A stretch of 36,616 nt of DNA from an uncultured Bacillaceae bacterium. GTDB lineage: Bacteria > Bacillota > Bacilli > Bacillales > Amphibacillaceae. The notes beneath the pieces were generated by a model. The model saw nothing but the letters and a program-made list of their open reading frames with translations. It ran no database searches and was not told the origin of the DNA. Position numbers and translations under genes: made by a program. Positions 32,465 to 36,616 of the stretch are shown here, piece by piece. The DNA lies in the NCBI GenBank assembly GCA_937925695.1, contig CALAMD010000027.1, positions 1 through 36,616 of the forward strand, read 5' to 3'. Positions within the stretch are counted from its first letter, which is position 1. Each line of letters begins with the position of its first letter.

Positions 32465-34327
32465 TTAATTTGATTTCACCTTAAAGTAGACCTGGTAGGG
32501 TTCATAGCCAATATCGCGAATTCGTCTTAATTGAATAACCGGATCTTGGTTTTCCGTCTTAAAGAAAAATCGCCAACTACCCCACTCTCGTTCATTTTCC
32601 AATGTCACTTCCGATTCAATATTTTCGATATCAGCAAATAAAATTCGTTCTTCAGCACAGATACCTGCTAATACATCAGGTCCATAGCGGAATGCCCCCA
32701 TGTTCTCATCATCTGGAAGCGGTATGAAGCGGATTCCGATCGGTAAGATGATGGAAACTTGATCACCATCTGTCCATTCCCTGTCAATTGTAAAGAAAAC
32801 ATGGCTGTCTGTTGTTTTGGCGTATAATTCATTGTTAATGTAAATGATCGCATCAGATGTAATCCATTCTGGAATCCGAAACTTGATCGCAAACTTTTTC
32901 GGTTTAGACGTACTAACAACAAAGTCATATTTTTTATAAGGCGGCATGTTCTCGTAATAGGCAGTGTGTTCGTTAACTGACTGATAGCCTACAATATTAG
33001 AAGAAGTCAATAGGCTTCCTGACATATGGTCTTGCTGCTGGGTCAAACTGATTTCCACGTCATCAATGACTGTGTTTAACTTCGAACTAAAATATTGGCA
33101 AACATAAAGATCGTTAAGGTGCTGGTAATAAATGCCTCGATTCCATGCTGCATTTGCCTGTACCATCGTACCGTGACAACAAAAGAAGCTATCGGTTTCT
33201 GTACTCCAATCTTTCCTTAGACCCGCCTTCATTGGCAGAAAATACGTTAGCAATCCGGTATAAGGGTAGTCATGTTTATTACCGGTTAAATGGTATTCCT
33301 GATAGTAAGACTGGGCCATAATACCGTTATATATGTTGTATTCAATGTACTGGGCATACGTAGGATCACCGGTATGTCTAAACAGAAATTCAGCGAGACG
33401 AATCATATTGTATACGGTGCAGTGTTCCTGGTTCTTGTCGCCAAGTCTAGCTTTTATTTTCATTTTTGGCATCCACACTTCACCAGAAGTTTGACCGCCT
33501 GTTACAAGATATCCCCTATCTGTTACAGCACATTTCCAATAAGCTTTAACAATGTCCATCCAGTGCTCATCACCGGTTACTTCATAGGCCCGTGCACAGC
33601 CAAGGATCTCAGGAATGGTCGTGTTAGCATGCATGTTCGTGAGGGGATCTTTACCGTCAAGAAGCGGTTGAAAGAGCCTGCTACGATAATACCGTTCTAG
33701 TAGCGTTTTGTATTTAACCTTTCCGGTAATTTGTAGCAACTCAGCCCAGATTTCAAGCATGCCACCTGTTTCAGCATCGAGAATGTCATCAAATTTTTCC
33801 CTTGAAAAAGAACTACTCCATTGTACAAACCAATCAGCGAATCGATCAGCAATCGCTAATGCTTTTTGATTGCCGGTGTATAGATACATATCTACTAAAC
33901 CCATAAATGTTTTATGAAGATTATATTGGGGTGCCCAGATATTTTTTCCTTGCGCGATCCAATGTAAATATTTTTCAGGGATCGGACCGACCCATTGACC
34001 CCCGTTATCTACTTGGCAAGCCTCCAATTCATCAATGATTTTGTCAGCTTTCGCCTTTATTTCCATATCGCCGGTCTGATCATAATGAATGGCAGCAGCA
34101 GACAACCAATGACCTAAAAAATGACCGCGCATTTGACAAACTGGGGACTCCCAGCCACCATGTGCATCTTCGGGTATTTCTCGCCCTGTAAATCTGCCAG
34201 CTTCCAGTCTGAAATTAAATAATAGATTATCGTTTGTTAGCTTCATCAAATAGGCCCTATTAGCCGCTTCCCGTCGTCTTAGTTCCCCATCGAAAACTTG
34301 AACATTTTTTCCTCTCAATTCTTTCAT
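32465..34327 (-). CDS. Divergent GH127-superfamily glycosidase (DUF1680)
   Basis: 620 residues, no signal peptide. Shares the barrel landmarks of the neighbouring enzyme (HGGWESP..MRGHFLGHWLSAAA; APQYNLHKTFMGLVDMY; HANTTIPEILG) and the zinc-cysteine site (E283, E301-x-C303, C383-C384 in SFFCCHGTMVQ). The motif after the Cys pair is HGTMVQANAAWN rather than TGTGMENPARYN, and it lacks about 140 C-terminal residues, so substrate probably differs. ATG 34327 has GGGGG seven bases upstream; a TTG two codons earlier is too close to it. Divergent from the AraC-type gene at 34487, which may control it. Exact activity cannot be assigned. Confidence 0.78.
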   Translation of the reverse strand: MKELRGKNVQVFDGELRRREAANRAYLMKLTNDNLLFNFRLEAGRFTGREIPEDAHGGWESPVCQMRGHFLGHWLSAAAIHYDQTGDMEIKAKADKIIDELEACQVDNGGQWVGPIPEKYLHWIAQGKNIWAPQYNLHKTFMGLVDMYLYTGNQKALAIADRFADWFVQWSSSFSREKFDDILDAETGGMLEIWAELLQITGKVKYKTLLERYYRSRLFQPLLDGKDPLTNMHANTTIPEILGCARAYEVTGDEHWMDIVKAYWKCAVTDRGYLVTGGQTSGEVWMPKMKIKARLGDKNQEHCTVYNMIRLAEFLFRHTGDPTYAQYIEYNIYNGIMAQSYYQEYHLTGNKHDYPYTGLLTYFLPMKAGLRKDWSTETDSFFCCHGTMVQANAAWNRGIYYQHLNDLYVCQYFSSKLNTVIDDVEISLTQQQDHMSGSLLTSSNIVGYQSVNEHTAYYENMPPYKKYDFVVSTSKPKKFAIKFRIPEWITSDAIIYINNELYAKTTDSHVFFTIDREWTDGDQVSIILPIGIRFIPLPDDENMGAFRYGPDVLAGICAEERILFADIENIESEVTLENEREWGSWRFFFKTENQDPVIQLRRIRDIGYEPYQVYFKVKSN

Positions 34328-34486
34328 AGCCAATCCCCCAAATATGATAGTTTGACAATGATCTTGCTTAATAATGTATTCATTTTGAATGTTATATATA
34401 ATAGAATAACATGATTAAATAAGGATATATACGCATGAATCGAACTTATTTTTATACTATTTCACACAAATCGGAGGGAACGACTC
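34328..34486. promoter_or_regulatory. Divergent promoter region, GH127-type gene/araC-type gene
   Basis: Contains TTGACA (34352-34357) reading rightward with a TAATGT 14 bp on (short spacing), and a 7-bp inverted repeat ATGTTAT (34389-34395)/ATAACAT (34406-34412) that could bind the AraC-type regulator. The promoter assignment is tentative. Confidence 0.35.
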
Positions 34487-35347
34487 ATGAGTAAAATAAT
34501 TTTTAATTTGCCACCTCTACCCTATTATTTAACAATTGGTGAGACCAACTACGAACGAGGCGAGCAACATCCGAAACGAAGAAATATTGGGGTGTTTGAT
34601 CTATTAATTGTTACTAAAGGATCGTTGTCCATTGGTGAGAACAATAAAAATTGGGAAGTAAAAGCTGGTCAGTCACTACTCTTGCTTCCAGACCGTTATC
34701 ATTACAGCACGAAACCATGTGAAACGGCGACCCATTTTTATTGGATCCATTTTGATTATCAAGATCCCTATCACTTGTCTGCTTATGATGATTATTCACT
34801 TCCGATTCGTCATGCTTGGAATAACCCGTATAAGTTAAGGTTGTCCCAATATACGAAACTACGACAGTTCTCTAGGATTAAACGAATCCTCATCGAGTTA
34901 ATCGGATCTCGTGATGAAAGTGATTCGATGTTTTATTGGCAAGCTCAACAGCATTTTTTAGAATTACTACGTTGTTTAGAATACGAGGCAGCTGCTATTC
35001 CAGCCTCAAAACCTGTCCTTCAACTAGCTGAACGAACCGAGGCCTATTTGCGTCATCATTTCCAAAGAAATTTAACCAATGAAACCCTTGCTCGTGAGCT
35101 GAATTATCACCCAAATTACATTGTTCGTTGTATGAAGGAAGTTTATCATTGCACTCCTATGGAATATTTGCTGCAATATCGGGTTGAACAAGCCAAACTG
35201 CTGTTAATTAAGACTGAATTATCAGTAGGGGAGATTAGTGAACAAGTGGGTTTTAACTATACTCCATATTTTTCAAAATGCTTTAAACGCCATACAGGTT
35301 TATCGCCCCTTTCATTTAGAAAATTATATGCGGGTGAAGTTAACTGA
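34487..35347 (+). CDS. AraC-family transcriptional regulator with cupin sensor
   Basis: 286 residues: an N-terminal cupin-like ligand domain (about 1-150; GVFDLLIVTKGSLSIGENN, LLLLPDRYHYS) and a C-terminal pair of helix-turn-helix motifs (about 190-280; NETLARELNYHPNYIVRCMKE and VGEISEQVGFNYTPYFSKCFKRHTG, then LSPLSFRK). Probably an activator responding to a sugar. ATG 34487 after CGGAGGGA. Divergent from the second GH127-type gene and upstream of an SDR gene; it is a reasonable regulator of one or both (inference). Not related to AraR despite the family name. Confidence 0.9.
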   Translation: MSKIIFNLPPLPYYLTIGETNYERGEQHPKRRNIGVFDLLIVTKGSLSIGENNKNWEVKAGQSLLLLPDRYHYSTKPCETATHFYWIHFDYQDPYHLSAYDDYSLPIRHAWNNPYKLRLSQYTKLRQFSRIKRILIELIGSRDESDSMFYWQAQQHFLELLRCLEYEAAAIPASKPVLQLAERTEAYLRHHFQRNLTNETLARELNYHPNYIVRCMKEVYHCTPMEYLLQYRVEQAKLLLIKTELSVGEISEQVGFNYTPYFSKCFKRHTGLSPLSFRKLYAGEVN

Positions 35348-35537
35348 CTCACTGAGGCGCGCTATTCACGAACGATTATTCAGGTCGATAGATTCCTCTG
35401 TTTAAGTAATTTCGCTTGATGAACCGACGACTATTTACAAATGGTTGAGATAGAAGATACATATAAATTGGCGGGGCGGGTAAACTTCACATATACAAAA
35501 AATGTTATCGTTACAAGTTAGCGAAGGAGGTAATCTT

Positions 35538-36320
35538 TTGTCGCTTCAAGATAAAGTGGCAGTCGTTACTGGTGCTGCTTCCGGTATAGGTAGAGCAACA
35601 GCTATTAAATTTGCACAGGCTGGTGCCAAAGTTGCCCTCATCGATTTACAAGGAAACGATGCAGCAAATGTTAAATCGTTAATTGAGCATGCTGGTGGGG
35701 AGGCGATCGTACTAGAAGCAGATGTATCTCAGGATGAAGATATGGATATCATTGTTCAGCAAGTGATTGAAAAATGGGATAAAATTGATATTGTATTTGC
35801 TAATGCAGGAATAAATGGGAAAATATCACCTATTGAAGACTTAACCCTTGAGGATTGGAATACAACCCTAACGACTAACTTAAACGGAACCTTTTTAACC
35901 GTTAAATATGTGGTACCCCACATGAAAGAACATGGAGGCAGTATTATTATTACTAGTTCGATTAACGGCAATAGGACCTTCACAGGTTTCGGGATGGCTG
36001 CTTATAGTTCTTCCAAAGCGGCCCAAATGGCCTTTGGTAAAATGGCCGCATTAGAACTCGCAGAATACAATATTCGGGTAAACGTCATTTGTCCCGGAGC
36101 GATTGATACGAATATTGAAGAAAATACGGACAGAGATAAGGGTAAATTACGTAAAATCGAAATCCCAATCCACTATCCTGAAGGTAGTCAACCGTTACAA
36201 CATCGCCCAGGTACACCAGAGGAAGTAGCAAATCTCGTCCATTTTTTAGCCTCGGATGCATCGAATCATATATCAGGTACTGAAATTTATATTGATGGTG
36301 TTGAATCATTGTTAAAATAA
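35538..36320 (+). CDS. Short-chain dehydrogenase/reductase
   Basis: Classical SDR of 260 residues using NAD(P)H. Rossmann motif TGAASGIG at 11-18, NAG at 89-91, Ser140/141 and catalytic YSSSK (Tyr156, Lys160), then PGAIDTNI. Asp36 at the end of the second strand (ALIDLQG) suggests NAD preference. Start is TTG 35538, with AAGGAGG eight bases upstream; an ATG at 35502 in the same frame has no ribosome site. Weakly resembles sugar or polyol dehydrogenases, but the substrate is unknown. It follows the AraC-type gene by about 190 bp in which I see nothing definite. Confidence 0.9.
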   Translation: MSLQDKVAVVTGAASGIGRATAIKFAQAGAKVALIDLQGNDAANVKSLIEHAGGEAIVLEADVSQDEDMDIIVQQVIEKWDKIDIVFANAGINGKISPIEDLTLEDWNTTLTTNLNGTFLTVKYVVPHMKEHGGSIIITSSINGNRTFTGFGMAAYSSSKAAQMAFGKMAALELAEYNIRVNVICPGAIDTNIEENTDRDKGKLRKIEIPIHYPEGSQPLQHRPGTPEEVANLVHFLASDASNHISGTEIYIDGVESLLK

Positions 36321-36394
36321 TGGCGCAGGATCAATCTAGTTAGTCCCCATATATACTAAGATATTGAAATGATTGAATCTGCCACTTTTATAAA

Positions 36395-36441
36395 AAAACG
36401 TCTGATGACAAGGTGCTAGGCTACAGTCATCAGACGTTTTT
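36395..36441. terminator. Bidirectional terminator at the right end
   Basis: AAAACGTCTGATGAC (36395-36409) pairs perfectly with GTCATCAGACGTTTT (36426-36440). T-runs follow on both strands, so it ends the SDR gene and the convergent gene at 36506. Confidence 0.92.
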
Positions 36442-36505
36442 CTATCGTTACAATAGGTTATTTATCAACGATTTTGGTTATAAAGCACGAAGCAGATTGA
36501 GACAA

Positions 36506-36616
36506 CTAATGGTCACTAATAAAATAATCAATCGGACTGAAGGTTTTGCTATTCCGAAATTGGCCTGGTGAAACGCCTAAGGCTTGTTTAAATACTTTAC
36601 TAAAATAATTTCCATT
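36506..36616 (-). CDS. AraC-family regulator, C-terminal end (partial)
   Basis: Reading leftward from the window edge, 36 codons before a TAG encode NGNYFSKVFKQALGVSPGQF and a short tail ending in ISDH. NYFSKVFKQALGVSPGQFR is the signature end of the second helix-turn-helix of AraC-type regulators. The rest of the gene lies outside the window. It is distinct from the regulator at 34487. Confidence 0.85.
   Translation of the reverse strand, partial: NGNYFSKVFKQALGVSPGQFRNSKTFSPIDYFISDH

Noticed and set aside
33290..33700. A 136-codon plus-strand frame inside the second GH127-type gene
   Set aside because: Antisense shadow of a gene with a clear active-site pattern on the other strand.
1..36616. 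CRISPR array, tRNA, rRNA or a known riboswitch
   Set aside because: No direct-repeat array, cloverleaf-like element or recognisable riboswitch core was found on reading both strands.

Overview
This is a 36.6-kb, AT-rich chromosomal segment from a Gram-positive bacterium, most likely a member of the Bacillaceae (inference). The grounds are strong AGGAGG-type ribosome binding sites, frequent TTG starts, lipobox lipoproteins, catabolite-control (cre-like) boxes, a B. subtilis-type AraR, and CUT1 transporters that carry DUF624/YesL genes and lack an ATPase gene. I found no rRNA, tRNA, CRISPR array, transposase or phage gene.

Layout. Positions 1-4340 hold glycerate kinase, a convergent MATE/Wzx-like membrane protein and tagaturonate epimerase UxaE, which points to galacturonate (pectin) catabolism. 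A chemoreceptor follows on the minus strand (4441-6201). Positions 6529-9084 are an araD-araA unit. Positions 9301-14313 are a CUT2 monosaccharide importer (chvE-mmsA-mmsB) followed by an aldo/keto reductase. Positions 14685-23070 contain two complete tandem copies of a CUT1 cassette, araN-araP-araQ-yesL, each with its own promoter, candidate AraR and cre boxes, post-araN stem-loop and terminator. Next come an orphan binding lipoprotein with a long leader (23159-25094), a CE1-like esterase on the minus strand, araR, and a GH51 alpha-L-arabinofuranosidase. Two convergent Zn-Cys glycosidases of the GH127/DUF1680 superfamily follow (29985-34327), then an AraC-type regulator, an SDR oxidoreductase and the 3' end of a second AraC-type gene on the minus strand.

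How it works together (inference from families and context). Extracellular enzymes encoded elsewhere would cut arabinan, arabinoxylan or pectin side chains. The two AraNPQ systems would import arabino-oligosaccharides using a shared MsmX-type ATPase encoded elsewhere. GH51 and the GH127-type enzymes would release L-arabinose in the cytoplasm, and ChvE-MmsAB would import free arabinose or similar pentoses. AraA and AraD are two of the three classical arabinose enzymes; ribulokinase (araB) is absent from the window. AraR-like boxes lie at or just after the likely -10 element of several of these units, and cre-like boxes lie further downstream, so the locus looks like an AraR/CcpA regulon.

Most of the genes belong to known families. 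The parts most worth a second look are the duplicated cassettes, whose RNA stem-loops covary, the phased operators, the missing araB, the orphan binding protein with its roughly 460-nt leader, and the second, divergent GH127-like enzyme.
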